Shown here piece by piece: positions 1-11,656 of a DNA stretch of 64,000 nt. The stretch is taken from positions 742,065 to 806,064 of the forward strand of contig CM035351.1 of NCBI GenBank assembly GCA_020137815.1. Reading direction: 5' to 3'. The notes under the pieces were generated by a model. That model was not told the DNA's origin. It saw nothing but the letters and a program-made list of their open reading frames with translations, and made no database searches. A program made the position numbers and the translations under genes. Numbering within the stretch: the stretch's first letter is position 1; each line of letters begins with the position of its first letter. The stretch comes from Hormiphora californensis. Lineage: Eukaryota; Ctenophora; Tentaculata; Cydippida; Pleurobrachiidae.

Positions 1-857
1 AACGTTATACTGTATGACTTAGCAACCGATATGATACAGTGTATCATATCGGTTGCTAAGTTAGGCTGTTGCAGATACTTAGAACGTATCGGTTACTAAA
101 TAACTTATATTTAACCTTTAAATATAATTTAAGTTCTCTCTCTATCTAATATACCACCTCCTCTAGTATATCCTCCTCTAATATCTCTTATCCACGTTTT
201 AAGTTTTCTAAAACTATTCTTAGAGCATCAAACTGCACACATTGATAGTAGCTGTCCTTAATAAGTACCTGTTGTCAATGCTAGTTGTTACTACTACTGG
301 ATCTGGAGCTGCTGCTAAGTTGAACAATTAATAACTGCCTCAAAAAATATATTCTTGTACGTTTCAGATCTTTGAACATGAATCAAGTTCTTATTTTGCT
401 GCATGGTTATCACATGACAGCTGATCTATAAAGCGTGTAAAATCTATAAATATATCTAGTCCTTGACATATTATTAATATGTACAGCTTATTATTATATC
501 CTTATAAGTGTTGTCTGGCACCTGCCAAAATATACTATCTGATATTTGTGGCATGTTGCCAACTCTTGATCCCCTGATATAATAACCTATCTCTATCATA
601 TCATCATATCCACCATAATACTAGCTTATGTTTATCTGATATGAGGAGGATTTATATCTGATCTATGTTAGCTAGTTCTGAGAAGCGGGTGGAATAGGCC
701 ACCCTTCATGCTAGATTGCTTGATGAGATTTCCTGGGACTTCTAGGATCAGGATAAGAAGTAATTAGGAGATCATAATAATAGAGGTATCAAGGAGGCAA
801 CTGGGAACTATTGTAATAATATACTAGTAGAGGGATCATAGAGGGGAAATGTTGGAT
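1..857. other. AT-rich intergenic stretch without a recognisable gene
   Basis: I see no coding exon here. The DNA is AT-rich with frequent stops in all frames. The only clear structure is the inverted repeat at 18-60, listed separately. Confidence 0.5.
18..60. repeat. Perfect inverted repeat, 20-bp arms, 3-nt loop
   Basis: The left arm CTTAGCAACCGATATGATAC is followed by AGT and then its exact reverse complement. A perfect 20-bp stem is unlikely by chance and is typical of a small fold-back element or a transposon end. I see no target-site duplication, partly because the window starts 17 bases upstream. Confidence 0.8.
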
Positions 858-1306
858 TATAGACCCCGCTGGCTGAAATAGACGCACGGCGCGCTCAAAC
901 AATTTGCACTGGTCTATTGGGCCGTGCACTGCCGTGAGTTTGTGTCTCGATAGACGCACGCCCTCTGACAGATTTGTGTAAAGATCACAAAGAATCACTG
1001 GAAACACGATAAAATGACTTGGTAACTCAAGAGGGAGTGTGTGTACAACATACAACGCTCTCTGTCTAGATTTGGCGCCCGCCAGTCTGTTGCAACTGTT
1101 GCTCATGACCCACAATTAACTGTAATCTCTCTCTGCATTCCACGCTTTGAAACTGTTACAACGATTGTTACGAGTGTGTAGGAATGTAGAGAGGCACTCT
1201 GTAGCTTCATTTCCAACTGTTTGACCCGTTTTGTGTGAGCTCTCTCTGTGTCAACCACCTAATTTGTGCTTGTTTTGCTTCTAGGTGCCCGCCAGCGGGG
1301 TCTATA
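858..1306. mobile_element. MITE-like element with 16-bp terminal inverted repeats
   Basis: TATAGACCCCGCTGGC at 858-873 is the exact reverse complement of the sequence at 1291-1306, bounding a 449-bp non-coding element. The interior contains several 'agacgcac' motifs also found in the neighbouring hairpin block at 1417-1449. No transposase is present, so it would be non-autonomous. The element may include a TA target duplication within its terminal TATA. Confidence 0.65.
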
Positions 1307-1312
1307 GAACAC

Positions 1313-1475
1313 AACTCCCTCCCTTACGTGCAGATATACCTGTAAACCCCTCGCTGACGCTCGGGATTTACAGGGCTGTAACGCACGGGTCCCTTCGGGA
1401 CCCGTGCATTACAGCTCAATAGACGCACTGCTCTGCAGTGCGTCTATTGAATAGATGCCCGCGCGGGAGGGAGTT
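1313..1475. mobile_element. TIR-bounded block of three consecutive hairpins
   Basis: AACTCCCTCCC at 1313-1323 is inverted at 1465-1475. Between them lie three adjacent inverted repeats: 1339-1374 (stem CCTGTAAA), 1376-1414 (near-perfect, with CGGGTCCC around a TTC loop) and 1417-1449 (stem CAATAGACGCACTGC). The layout suggests a small fold-back transposon, possibly inserted beside the 858-1306 element. Confidence 0.6.
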
Positions 1476-2438
1476 ATGTACTATGTAAACCATGCCAATC
1501 ATCATTATTGTAGGGGTATCCGTATAGGTTCCATATCGTTTGATGACCTACCTAGCTCTGTATAGATACTATCTCGATCAGTGTCTACCAATATGAGTAT
1601 AGAGCCCCCCCCCCCCCGATACTTATTTAATATCGTTGTGCAGCTCTGCCAAGATATGGGGCAACCCCAGATATGCAATGCTTCCCGTCGTTACAGCTGA
1701 TCAAACCCCAATCTGATCATAGCTGCAGTAGTACTTATAGAGTTGCTATTATGTACTTGTAGCATCTCTCCCTGTGATCACTGCTGCCAGTCATGACTTG
1801 ATAATTAGCTCATGTGCAGTGTGAGAACCATTTGCTAGTTACTCTCCTCTATTGTGAGGGTTATGAGCTTGTGGGTTATAAGTCTTTTAGTTTTACTTGA
1901 TCATAACATCCATGTGAATAGGTTATTGAGATGTTGATTTCTTAATCCTAACCCGCTTTTAGTCCAAACCTATTCCCAAGAAAAGTCTTGTCACTTCCCT
2001 CTCGAGGGTTCACGCCCTAACCCCACGTGCTCTAAAGCTCAATCATGTTCATACTGGCCGGGGCTTCCGGTCAGCCGTCGCCACTTTCTGTCTGTCACAC
2101 TATTGTGTAATGGCACAGTCTCGCGTGTGGCACATGGAGCAGCTTCACGTGTTTTGTTATCTAATAGCCTAGTCCCCTCTATTGTTCTTGTGGGTAGTGG
2201 CCCTATTTTGCTGCAATTGTGTGTTCTACATGATCCATGAGATCCTAGATGTGCTGAAGTGAGATTTTAGAGAAATATTTCCCGAACCTACCCCTAACAC
2301 GGTCGCTTGTAGTGGGAAAACGGTAATGGAAAACGAAGATACAGTAAGACGACGCGCAACCTTGACCAATCAGGGCGCTAGTACGTGCTGACACATGAAC
2401 TTTTTGCCGCGCGTTATGCACCGTGCACGTCTCCTTAC
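1476..2438. other. Intergenic stretch, no gene seen
   Basis: No exon-like reading frame is supported. A C homopolymer of about 12 bases lies near 1607-1618. The remainder is unremarkable up to the assembly gap. Confidence 0.45.
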
Positions 2439-2538
2439 NNNNNNNNNNNNNNNNNNNNNNNNNNNNNNNNNNNNNNNNNNNNNNNNNNNNNNNNNNNNNN
2501 NNNNNNNNNNNNNNNNNNNNNNNNNNNNNNNNNNNNNN
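2439..2538. other. Assembly gap of 100 Ns
   Basis: Exactly 100 N characters, the usual placeholder for a gap of unknown size. Sequence on its right side (2539 to about 4000) is unusually rich in homopolymer runs. Confidence 0.99.
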
Positions 2539-4350
2539 ACCCCAAGAAAAAAAAAAGGGCCCCCCAAAAAAAAAAATTTTGGGGAAAAAAAGAAAACGGG
2601 GAAAAAAATTTTAAAAAATTTTTTTCCTTTTTCCCCCCCCCTTTTTTTTTCCCCCCCCCCCCCCCCCCTTTTTTCCCCCCCCTTTTTTCCCCCTTTTCCC
2701 CTTTTTTTTTTTTCCCCCTTTTTTTTCCCCTTTTTTTTTTCTCCTTCTCTCCCCCTTTTTTCCTTCTCCTCCTCCTTCTCTCTTCTTCTCTCTCTCTCTC
2801 TCTCTCCCTCTCTCTCTTCTCCCCCCCTTTTTCCCCCCCACTCACCGTAAAAAAGGTTGAGTAGATCCACGGTAACCCCAAAAAGCGCTCGGTAGCCCCC
2901 TATACACTTGACTGGGTTTAAATCCCAAAGAAGAAACCAAAACTCCAACACACAAAGGGTAAAGGCCCTCCCCCCCACCTTTCCCCCTCAAGGAGATGGG
3001 AGTCAAGACCCAGAAAATTTAAATGTAAAAATTTTGGTTGGGTAAAATTTTTTGGGGGGTTTTTAAAAAAAAAAAAACTTGTGAGGGGGGCGGCAGATCA
3101 AAGGGGCCCAATGTGATATTACCTCCGGTGGGTAGACAAGGAAAGAATCGGATGTGAGATCCCGTTTTGTTTATAATTAAAACACTGTGTCCCGCCAGGG
3201 GGAAAATTTGGTTTTTTCTAATCCCCAGGTTAAAAGGTAACTTTCCAGTCGGGGGGTTCTGGGAAAAAAGTTTGCCGGGCCAGGTATCCCTACCCAAACA
3301 GACTTGGGGGGCAAAAATTAATTCGTTTTCCTGAAGAAAACCCCCCCAATAGAATCGTTATTTTGGTCACGGATAGTTATCAGCCAAACAGGGCAAAATA
3401 TTTCAGGGGCCCCAAACCACAAACAGATTTGGGGGCAAAACTTAATTTTTTCCGTAAAACATTTGAACATTTCCGTCCAAATTGAAATACACTAAAAAAT
3501 GTCATTAAAATTTTTTTAAAAAGAAACCCAGGATAGAAAACACTTATTAGTATTGTCTAAAAACCTAAACCTTTCATTTATTGGGGTGGTCCCATTAGTC
3601 TTGGGGAGAGTTTAGGTACCAAGGAACGGGTCACCAGAAATTTGCTCCCCCACAGCACCACCCCACCCAAAAGGGCCCCATAATTTGGGGGTTTTCCCCC
3701 GGGGGGTGAATGGGAGTTAGTTTCCCCCAAACTATCTTTTCCTGGGGAAAAAGGTTTTTTATTTTGGTCTAGGGGCCCAAAAAATTTTATTTTTTTAAAA
3801 AATTTCCTTTCAAAAAAATTCAATTTTTCACAAAACTTCCGGCCTTCCAAAGTGTTTTTGGCGGGTACGATCTTCAGAAGAAATGGCGAGGTTTTGTCGG
3901 ACTTGCTGGGGCGGAGAATAACATTCTTTAAGGGGGCGTTGCACACAAACAGTGGAGTCTCAAATCTCCTTGTACCCCGTGTTGGTAATTTTAGCAGGAT
4001 TGGGCGATGATAGTTCTTGACACCCGTCCTTCCAGCGAAGTGGTTTGTCCTATATCCGGAGGTTATCTAGGTAGGACGTTCCAAGGTCGGGGTTTCTTAA
4101 CACGTCTCGGGGGACTCAAAAACAGACTTGGTGTTCAAAACTTAACTTACCGGTACCTGAAGAATTATCCTCTTTCCTTAGACTCGTTATTTAGGTCATT
4201 TGGAGAGGGGCAGTAGTATCAGCCAACAGAGGCAAGTATTTCTAGTACCCATCACATATCAGATTTGGGTGGCAAACCTTAAGTTTGTTCGTCAAACTTG
4301 TTGATCGAACTTCCTTCCATTACTGTTCAGAGTACCAGCAAACAGTCGTA
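2539..4350. repeat. Homopolymer-inflated, internally duplicated low-quality block
   Basis: 2539-2860 is mostly runs of A, C and T with a CT-rich tail, unlike the rest of the window. Two diverged copies of one sequence follow, about 3290-3440 and 4120-4290. Both contain 'aaacagactt', then 'cgttatttaggtca'-like and 'tatcagccaa'-like stretches that resemble the hAT-type MITE described elsewhere in this window. The block lies where the rest of the JAK-type kinase domain (minus strand) should be. I cannot recover a conserved kinase catalytic motif from it, so this is either badly assembled sequence or decayed duplicates. Confidence 0.5.
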
Positions 4351-4708
4351 GTGTAGCAATGATTGATGTCTCTAACCTGAGAAAGTCCGCAGTACAAGCC
4401 CTGTCACCTGGACCTCCATGGCGCCAGCTGGAGAAGGTACGATCCATCTCCGTGTTGAAAAAGTTTGTAGTACAATAGCAGGATCAGTTGAACAAAGGGT
4501 GTGATCAGCAGCGAGCTGGAGCAACAAAACTGATAAGCGATATGTGAGAAGTGGAAGATATGTGAGAAGTGGAGCGATATGTGAGAAGTCATGATATAAC
4601 AACAATGGTTGGAGATATCAAGATGTACTTGACACGATCTTCTTCACCGGAATGTAGCCAATACCGGCCACCACAACTCTTTCGACTCATTATTTAAATT
4701 TAACTTAC

Positions 4709-7700
4709 GGGTGTTCAAAAGTGAGAAGTTTATCAATTTCTTCTACAAAATCTTCCTCAGGGATATCCTTTACTTTAACGTAGCTTTTTACCCAAACCTG
4801 CATGAGATGTGTGTGTAGGGAAATACTAGGAAGTAGAAAATGACACGATCTAAAGAGAGCTGAAAAATATACGTGTACTATAACAGAAAACCATCCCCAG
4901 AGAATTAGCGAACCAAACCTTGGGTGTTAGTTGGAACTTTCTACACACAGCCTCAATGTTTTGGGTTCCTACTTCAGGGGGTGAGAACGGTCCACCTGTC
5001 TTGGGGTCTGAGACAAAGAGGGGGAGTTTTAGAGACAATCTGAGACAAAGAGGGGAGTTTTAGAGACAATCTGAGACAAAGAGGGGAGTTTTAGAGAGCA
5101 CTTCGGATCACATTATCTGAACATAATACAGAAAACTGGCCACAGCTCCAAGGCTATCATACCAAATTATTTTCCTAACCTTGAAGGTCCGATAGGTTGA
5201 GAAGTTTCCCAGTTTTAGTGAGGTACTCTGACACTTTGTTAACCTTGTTAATGTCTCTATCTGGAACATTGGCATTCACTACCACAACTCTACTCTTTAC
5301 TTCTCCTTCCTGTAAATAGTGAGAGAATTAGATGAAGAAATAAAGAGAGGACACTCTGCACTTCTCCCTCCTGTAAATATTAGAGGGGCAGAAAGCTTCA
5401 GAGTGAGAAAGAAGCAGAAGAAGAGATAATAAAGGAATAATAAGGGGACATCGCACTCCTTCCTACCCTCCTCGTCACATCTCTTCACGCCTCCTCCTTC
5501 CTCCTATAATTTCTAACCCCCCTCACCTCGACTATGGTATAGTTTGTAGAGTCACTGGTTGTCTTGTCAAAGTTAAACTTGTTAGCCCCAGCTTTCAGAA
5601 TATAGTCAGTGGAGTCGGGGGCGTCATTGTGTACAACCGTAGCCAGTTCTTCATAGGTCTCTGCCACCTTTCTAAACTCGTATTTCTCCTGTGTGATTGG
5701 GGACATGTTAATTATTACCTCACGAACCTTGAGTCAGTCTCTTGACTCATGAATGATCTACAACACCACTTTTAGCTGTGATTAGTACGGACCAGGAACC
5801 GACCGAAACAATTAAACAACCAATCACAACTCGTTATTTAGGTCACGTGACTGGTTATCAGCCAATCAGGGACCAGTATTTCCTGATTCGGTCGGTTCCT
5901 GGTACGGACACAGCGAGGGACGGAGTCACGTACATGTTCAATATGAACTTCACGTTTTCCCCCACACATTTTATCAATGAATCATAATTCAATTAATATT
6001 GCTGTCACTTACCAGATTGTCAGTAGTTCCCCACGTCACGCACACACAGATTATTCTCTGTAGTTTCTTGAGGAATTCTGTGTGAGCGGTAGGAAGTCTG
6101 AAATAGGTTCCGCCTGAGAACCAGCCCAGATTGCGACCCTCCAACTTCTCGAGGATTTCTTGGTCGGATTTAGCAGGTAGGGGAGTCGCTCCTCTGTTGA
6201 ACAACTGCCACAGGGTACAACCAAACACGTACCTGTGGGGATGTGAGGGGAGGGATTAGATCATGTATGGTGAGATGTAATATAAGTAGTAATTGGTGGT
6301 ATTTAGTGTTTTGGTGGTATACAGTGTTTTGGTGGTAGTTGGTAGGGTAACAGAGATAGTGGTGGTATAGTTTGGTGGTAATAAGTGGGGTAAGATGAGA
6401 GAGTATAAATCAGGTTTGGAATGAATGGGTTGATCAATGTTCACATGCAGAATGAGAGCTTGTGATGACACAAGGTGAGGAGCTGTAATCACACAGTGTG
6501 AGGGGGAGTGTGAGCTGTAAGATCTGTACATCACACACACCCTATTACCTATCAACTTCCCTACACCACGGGATGCTAGACACCACCATAGCTCTGTGCA
6601 ACCACCGTGCAGTATGGGCCATCTCAGTTACATCTCCATATTCCTTCAACACCAGCCCATTATGGATGTCCCTCTTCTTCATTAGTTTTGGCAAGATTCC
6701 AACAAAACCCAGCTTCACCAGCCCAGTCGGGGTCAGGATGGCGTTGTGTAGAGCGGGGAGGCCGTGTGTGATGTTGAGAGAGTGGAGGTATTTGATACCC
6801 CTGCAGATTTGCAGACCGAATTGGAACAAGTGAACAGGTTCTAGTTGGCTGGGTGCCATGACACCAATATGTCTGTCTAGAGGGACACCACATTCCTCCT
6901 CTACTAGGCAGGTCAGATCACCATCTCTCATCGCACCCAGGATACCCACTATGTGATCACGTGACAGGTCACGTGACAACAACTCCTTCACATGTTCAAT
7001 AAGTGGGACCTGTATAATCCTCCTGTAATCCTTGTTGTGAGCCACTATCCGGGTCACTCTGACTCTCTTATGAGGGAGAACAATAGCTCCCCTGTGTACA
7101 GTGTAGAGATAGTGATGTGACACGCTACTTGGATCAAGTGTCACACACACAGAGGTCAAGTTACACTCTCCTTTAGTTTTAGCTACCATCTCGGCCAGGT
7201 GAAACTGTTCTATATCAGCCTCAGTTATGAAGTTGTCCTCTAATTTCCGAACTGCACCAGTTTTCTCAGTTATCTCTATTCGAGAGAATAACTTTGCGAG
7301 GGATAGGTAGCTCTGATGTTTATCAATATGATATTTCCCGGACATTACCAATATCTTCTTCTCCAGGACCTTCTCCCCAACAGAGAGGAACAAATGAAAC
7401 TGCTTCAGTAACTTACTAAATTCCTTGCTAACATGATTCTCAGTCACCACTACCAGAAACTTCCTCTCGTTTCCTGGAAACCTCAGAATCCTCTCAGCCT
7501 CCTTGCTATCCTCCACCCTTCTAACAACAGGAGGGAGCCCAGCTAGGGTGTAGTTGTGAACCCCATCTGGGCAGATAAACCTGGGATCGTGGTATAGCAG
7601 GGTCTCCAGTACTACATCATCACTAACTTTGTGATCTATCACCAGGTCCCCTGGGATGGCCCTCTTATAAGCAATATCCATTAGGGTCAGGAAGGTTTCC

Positions 7701-8452
7701 TGTTGGTTTCTATTGGCCAGGACCAGCTCCATCTTGTTTTGTTGAGTGTTGGAGTGGGTGTCAAGAAGAATGGAATGTTGTTTAAAGGAAAACGTTACAT
7801 TAACCAGGGAGGAGTACGGGATGATGACATCATCGTGCTGAACCAACCCTTCTTTAGTTATTGTTATAGTACCATTCTTCTCACAGGTGAAGGAGAGACT
7901 GGGTCCTGCACACTTTCTAACCTCCTCAATAACTCTCTGTTTTGCTGCTGATATACCACCTCCCTCACTGGAATACACCTTCTTTAACTCACTGTTAACA
8001 GCAGCAACTAACTCTCTCCTCTCATCTTTGGATGGACCCAGCAGAATATCCAGCTGTGTAGGTGTCACCTGTCGCAGGTTTAGGGTGGCGCATTTAACTG
8101 CCAGGATTAGAGGAAGCACTTCACTGGAGATCGGATCACATGTCGCCATTAGATCCGTTACACTCTGATGAAACACGTAATCAAGTGTTTCAGGAGAGGA
8201 ATGTCTGAGGTCGTCCAGAGAGAGCAGCTGCTCCACGATACGATACACAAATGGTCCCTTGAGATTAGTATCTAGTCCCTTCTTCAGATAAGGGAGACAC
8301 AGGTGTGGTCCACACCCCAGGGAAGTCATGGGGAAGATATCAGGGGGTAGGCGGAGGTAGTCAGCAAACTGTCTCATTACGTCATAACGAGTTGATTTCC
8401 TGCTCACTTGGTCTATAGGGACCTGGCCAGCTAGCCCCACTAGAACCACCAT
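4709..8452 (-). CDS. JAK-type protein: FERM, SH2-like, pseudokinase, start of a second kinase domain (3' end lost)
   Basis: Exons on the minus strand: 6549-8452, 6013-6232, 5527-5688, 5180-5309, 4919-5007 and 4709-4797, all with GT-AG junctions. The 636-codon first exon holds a FERM-like region (about residues 1-300), a degenerate SH2 (about 330-410, ending in a SLAKLF motif) and a pseudokinase. In the pseudokinase the catalytic loop reads NITHGLPALHN instead of HRD and the metal-binding motif reads LGFVG instead of DFG. The next exon completes its C-lobe (FGCTLWQLF). Later exons reach a VWVK beta-3-like strand and an EEIDKLLTFEHP alpha-C-like helix, which looks like the N-lobe of the C-terminal tyrosine kinase. 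The remainder should lie below 4700 but is unreadable. JAKs bind cytokine-receptor tails and phosphorylate STATs; that role is inferred from family architecture only. A MITE (5793-5901) lies in the intron between 5688 and 6013. Confidence 0.8.
5793..5901. mobile_element. 109-bp hAT-type MITE with 8-bp target-site duplication
   Basis: It begins CAGGAACCGACCGAA and ends with the inverse, TTCGGTCGGTTCCTG. It is flanked by GTACGGAC on both sides (5785-5792 and 5902-5909). Copies of the same length occur at 55474-55582 and 59527-59635. CAG...CTG ends with 8-bp duplications fit the hAT superfamily. It lies in an intron of the JAK-type gene. Confidence 0.85.
6233..6548 (-). other. Intron of the JAK-type gene
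   Basis: A 316-bp intron between the pseudokinase N-lobe exon and the C-lobe exon. It has GT-AG ends and a low-complexity TTGGTGGTAT-like repeat near 6290-6380. No other gene is seen. Confidence 0.6.
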
Positions 8453-8608
8453 GACTGCAGCTTGGGGGGAAGTATAGGGTTACTGAAAGGGAGAACTAAC
8501 TGTGTGTGGGTGCAGTGTGTGTGTAGTGAGTGGGTGGAGATAAGGGAGGGGGGGGGGGTAATAACATATATAACATAGCATGCAGATGCAATAGCATTGA
8601 GTTGTTAC

Positions 8609-10687
8609 CTGTCCCACGTTTCTTGTAATTTCTCCTCAGGACACTCGTGCAGCATTTTGATCCGCTTAGCACTGAACCACCCACCCAGGTAGGTGTCCAG
8701 AGTGGAGGGGGAGTGGAATCCACCAGTATGATGAGGTTTAGCGGTCAGAATTAGAGATGACAGGAAACCAACCTTGCCTAGTTTTACAGTTGTGTAACTA
8801 GGGTCTATATACACGTTACACAGGGCAGGAAACCCATGAGTTATATCCCGGTCATGCAGGAACAATAGCGCTGATTTTATCTGGTTCCCAAAGTCCCATA
8901 GTTGTTCGTGACTGTAATTCCGGACAAAGGTATCTGCAAACCGGTGCCCAAACTGTTCATATACCACAAACACAGAAGTTGAATTGAGAGCTACTCCATG
9001 ACATCTGAGGATATTTTCATGGGCATACTCTAATCTTGACAACTCCCCCAACCTTGTCAGCGCTCTGGCCACCTCATCCTTGGCAGCTCCTATACGAATA
9101 TCTGAAACACCTGACCGAGTGGAAATCACCCTCCGGGTCCAGCCACCTGCCCTGTAGTGTAGCGTAAAGAGGTCCTGTGTCACCTGTACTAGGAACAAGG
9201 CTGATTGAGTGGATAGAGAGGTGGTGGGAGAGTTTGTGAACCTCATTATCGAATTCTAAAACAGGTCTCCTCTTATCCAGGATGATTTCCTCTGTTACGA
9301 TCTGAGTCGGTTTTACTGGTAACTTTTCCTTTGAATCAAGTATAATTATCTGAGAGACAAGGTCATCCAAACTCCGATACTCAGTCTTACTCTTGCCCTT
9401 CTCCTCTACCCAAAATAGTCCGTGACCCGTTTTGATTTTGATGACATGGACCTTAGAGGAGTTGAGCACGATACACATGGGCACATAGGAAGGGTTCTGC
9501 ATCTTTGCGAATATGTACCATCCTACCCGGTACCCCGAGTTGTCGGAGAAGCAGGGTACCATTCCTGACACTCAGTTGTTTCTCCAACAGTGGGGACTGG
9601 GTCAGAAGATTGTAATTGTTTGAAGCACTCTGAGTCTGGTTGACTACATTGTAGCTAACTGCGTAGGGGATCGAAGGAGGGTGAGGGTTCTAGAACCTAC
9701 TTTGTGTGGTGTGTGTTGTCTGTAGAAGAAATCAAGAAGGTCAGACAGGATTGGAGGTCGTTTCCCTGCATAGTGACCTCTATAACACACTGATCCAGCA
9801 AGGACCAACTCAAATGACCTCTTCTTGATGTACCTCACAATCGCTATGTCTGTGTACAATATGTTCTTTATAAATGCTTTCCGCCACACCAGCTCAATAC
9901 ACTCCCGTGACATTCTCATTGTGGCCTCAGGGTAACTCTCCTCAATAGAGTGGGTTATCTTGACTGAGATATTGTGAGACCGAACAGAGAGACACACCAC
10001 ATCACCAACTTTGTTAACAAACATCATTTGTAACTCGTGAACGGGTAAATCCTTCTTGACTGTACTGCCAATACTCTTCATGATTTGGGCATTGTTCTCC
10101 TTTATAAAAGAGGGGTTGTGGTGCTCGAACATTTTAACACATCTGCCCATGAAGACGTCTGTGAGGGGTAGGTTTAGTTTCCGGAGAGTAATTAACACCA
10201 GAAGGCTGAGGGAGGAAATGAGCCAGGGAGCGTAGTTTGATGGCGCGTCTTGGGAGGACATGATTCTCAACAAATCTGATTTACTTTGAAGATAAATATA
10301 GTTGAAAGTCTCGGGATCGGTGTGAAGCATATCAGTCACATTGTCAGGTTTCAGGACCCTAAACACAAACTTGAAATCATGATCTGTGACAGGAATCTGC
10401 TGGTTGTAAGGTAGGAAAAACTGTTCAAGTGATTCATTTGCAAGTGTGCAAGATCTGAAACTGTTACTGGAAATTCTCAGCACCTTGGCACACGATTGTA
10501 ACAAATTGAAGACTGATTGGTAGTATATTACACTACTTTTTTCTCCTACATTCTCCAGGGATCCTTTGTAGACGAAGTGAAGTCCATTATAAAACTGTAT
10601 CGTGGCAACTGAGAGCTTCAAATGAGGTTTAACGTTAGCCTTCAAATGAGTGCTCATGAACTGTTTGAACTCATCAACAACAGCCAT
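8609..10687 (-). CDS. JAK-type module lacking a kinase C-lobe: FERM, SH2-like, truncated pseudokinase
   Basis: Exon 1 (9701-10687) starts at ATG 10687 and encodes a FERM-like domain. A second coding block (8609-9564) encodes an SH2-like domain (GWYIFAKM, with no phosphotyrosine-binding arginine at the usual place, and SLDDLVSQI) and a pseudokinase with ITHGFPALCN replacing the catalytic loop and KLGKVGF replacing DFG. The reading frame shifts by one base near 9108-9112; ignoring one base restores a continuous kinase N-lobe. The block ends at a GT donor after residues WDR, the same boundary and phase as VDR in the downstream paralogue, but no exon for the kinase C-lobe lies in the 150 bp before the next FERM exon. 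So this is either a truncated tandem duplicate or a module spliced into the downstream one. It stands head-to-head with the COX7C-like gene, 425 bp apart. Confidence 0.7.
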
Positions 10688-11112
10688 GACTTAATGTAAT
10701 AACTGATAACTGGAGCTCAGGAGTATCTTTTCATCGGTGAAATAGTGCTTTGGGTGAAATTGGAGGAATCCAAGGTGTCCATACTGGGAAATTAAGTGTT
10801 ATTTATGCGTTATGTGGTATGCTACACTCCATAATAAAGCCCGAAGGCGGGAATAAGGAAATTACGGTTTCTCCAACAAAAAAAAACGCAAACCGAAACG
10901 AAAATTTCAACTTTGAAATTTTGAAGTTGCGAAAGCCGCGCCGGGGTATGCGCGCGTTTTTCTAAGTTTTGCGCGTTACATCGAGCCGCGCCGCGCGTCA
11001 ATTGAATCGACATTTTCCAGATCCAACCAGAAAATTTGATCGCCAAATTTTAAAATCAGAAACAAACTTTTAACTTTGCCTTTCTTGAGATCGTGAGGCT
11101 TATTTCGTGAAA
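10688..11112. promoter_or_regulatory. Divergent intergenic region between JAK-type and COX7C-like genes
   Basis: These 425 bp separate two divergently transcribed start codons and so probably contain a bidirectional promoter. The part at 10930-11010 is locally rich in CG and GCGC motifs, unlike the surrounding DNA. No TATA box is evident near either start. The promoter role is inferred from position only. Confidence 0.4.
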
Positions 11113-11370
11113 ATGGGTGGCGTTCATCTCACTCCCAAGTTTGTAGGCCATGTAAGTTCTTCTTAAACATCTTCTTGATGTCTAGGATTCCTCGTAATGC
11201 CTCAAATGACCGATTCAAACACTAAATTCCCCGTTCAGAACATCCCGTTCTTCCCGAAAGGGGCTCAGCCTCGACGGTATTTCCTAACTCTGGCTTTGAT
11301 CGGAAGCTCCTACCCCTTCATTGTTTACAACATGTTCAAGTGGAAGCTGAACAATGATATCACCTGGTAA
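11113..11370 (+). CDS. Small single-span membrane protein, COX7C-like
   Basis: Two exons, 11113-11151 (13 codons, donor GTAAGT) and 11239-11370 (acceptor TTCAG), give a 56-residue protein. After the junction it reads NIPFFPKG, then a single hydrophobic segment (about residues 28-44) and a short basic tail, KWKL. Cytochrome c oxidase subunit 7C has the same plan: a K/N-[LI]-PF motif before one inner-membrane helix and a short positively charged end. The match is by plan and motif, not by long identity, so the name is tentative. It would act in the mitochondrial inner membrane as a respiratory complex IV subunit. It is followed by eL30 on the same strand, 286 bp downstream. Confidence 0.5.
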
Positions 11371-11656
11371 ACTGGTTGCCATCTCTGTACAAAGTTACCC
11401 CCAAGAACTCTTTCGTGTGTGATTTATTTTCCTTTCCCTAGATAATGTATAAATTATTTCCTAATCGCCTCATTTTGTACTGTCGAGTGTGATGAAGTAT
11501 ACCACTGTTTGAATATCTTACCCTCTATCACACCCCACAGTGTACTGTGTACCCCGGCTTTCGCCAAGGGTGTTGTAGCCATCACTAACCGCTCCCACTT
11601 CCACTCCATCACTAACCCCTGTCACCTTGTTGTAGCGTGTGTAGCACAGCATCACA

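Noticed and set aside
2370-2978. Long lysine/glutamate- or proline/phenylalanine-rich frames across the N gap
   Set aside because: They arise from translating the Ns and from homopolymer and CT runs; no protein features.
9490-9564. Frame shift between a GTLLLR motif and the SH2 of the upstream JAK-type module
   Set aside because: Using the acceptor at GTGTCAG|GAATGG gives the SH2 frame directly; the GTLLLR reading lies upstream of or across that acceptor in another frame and is probably chance.
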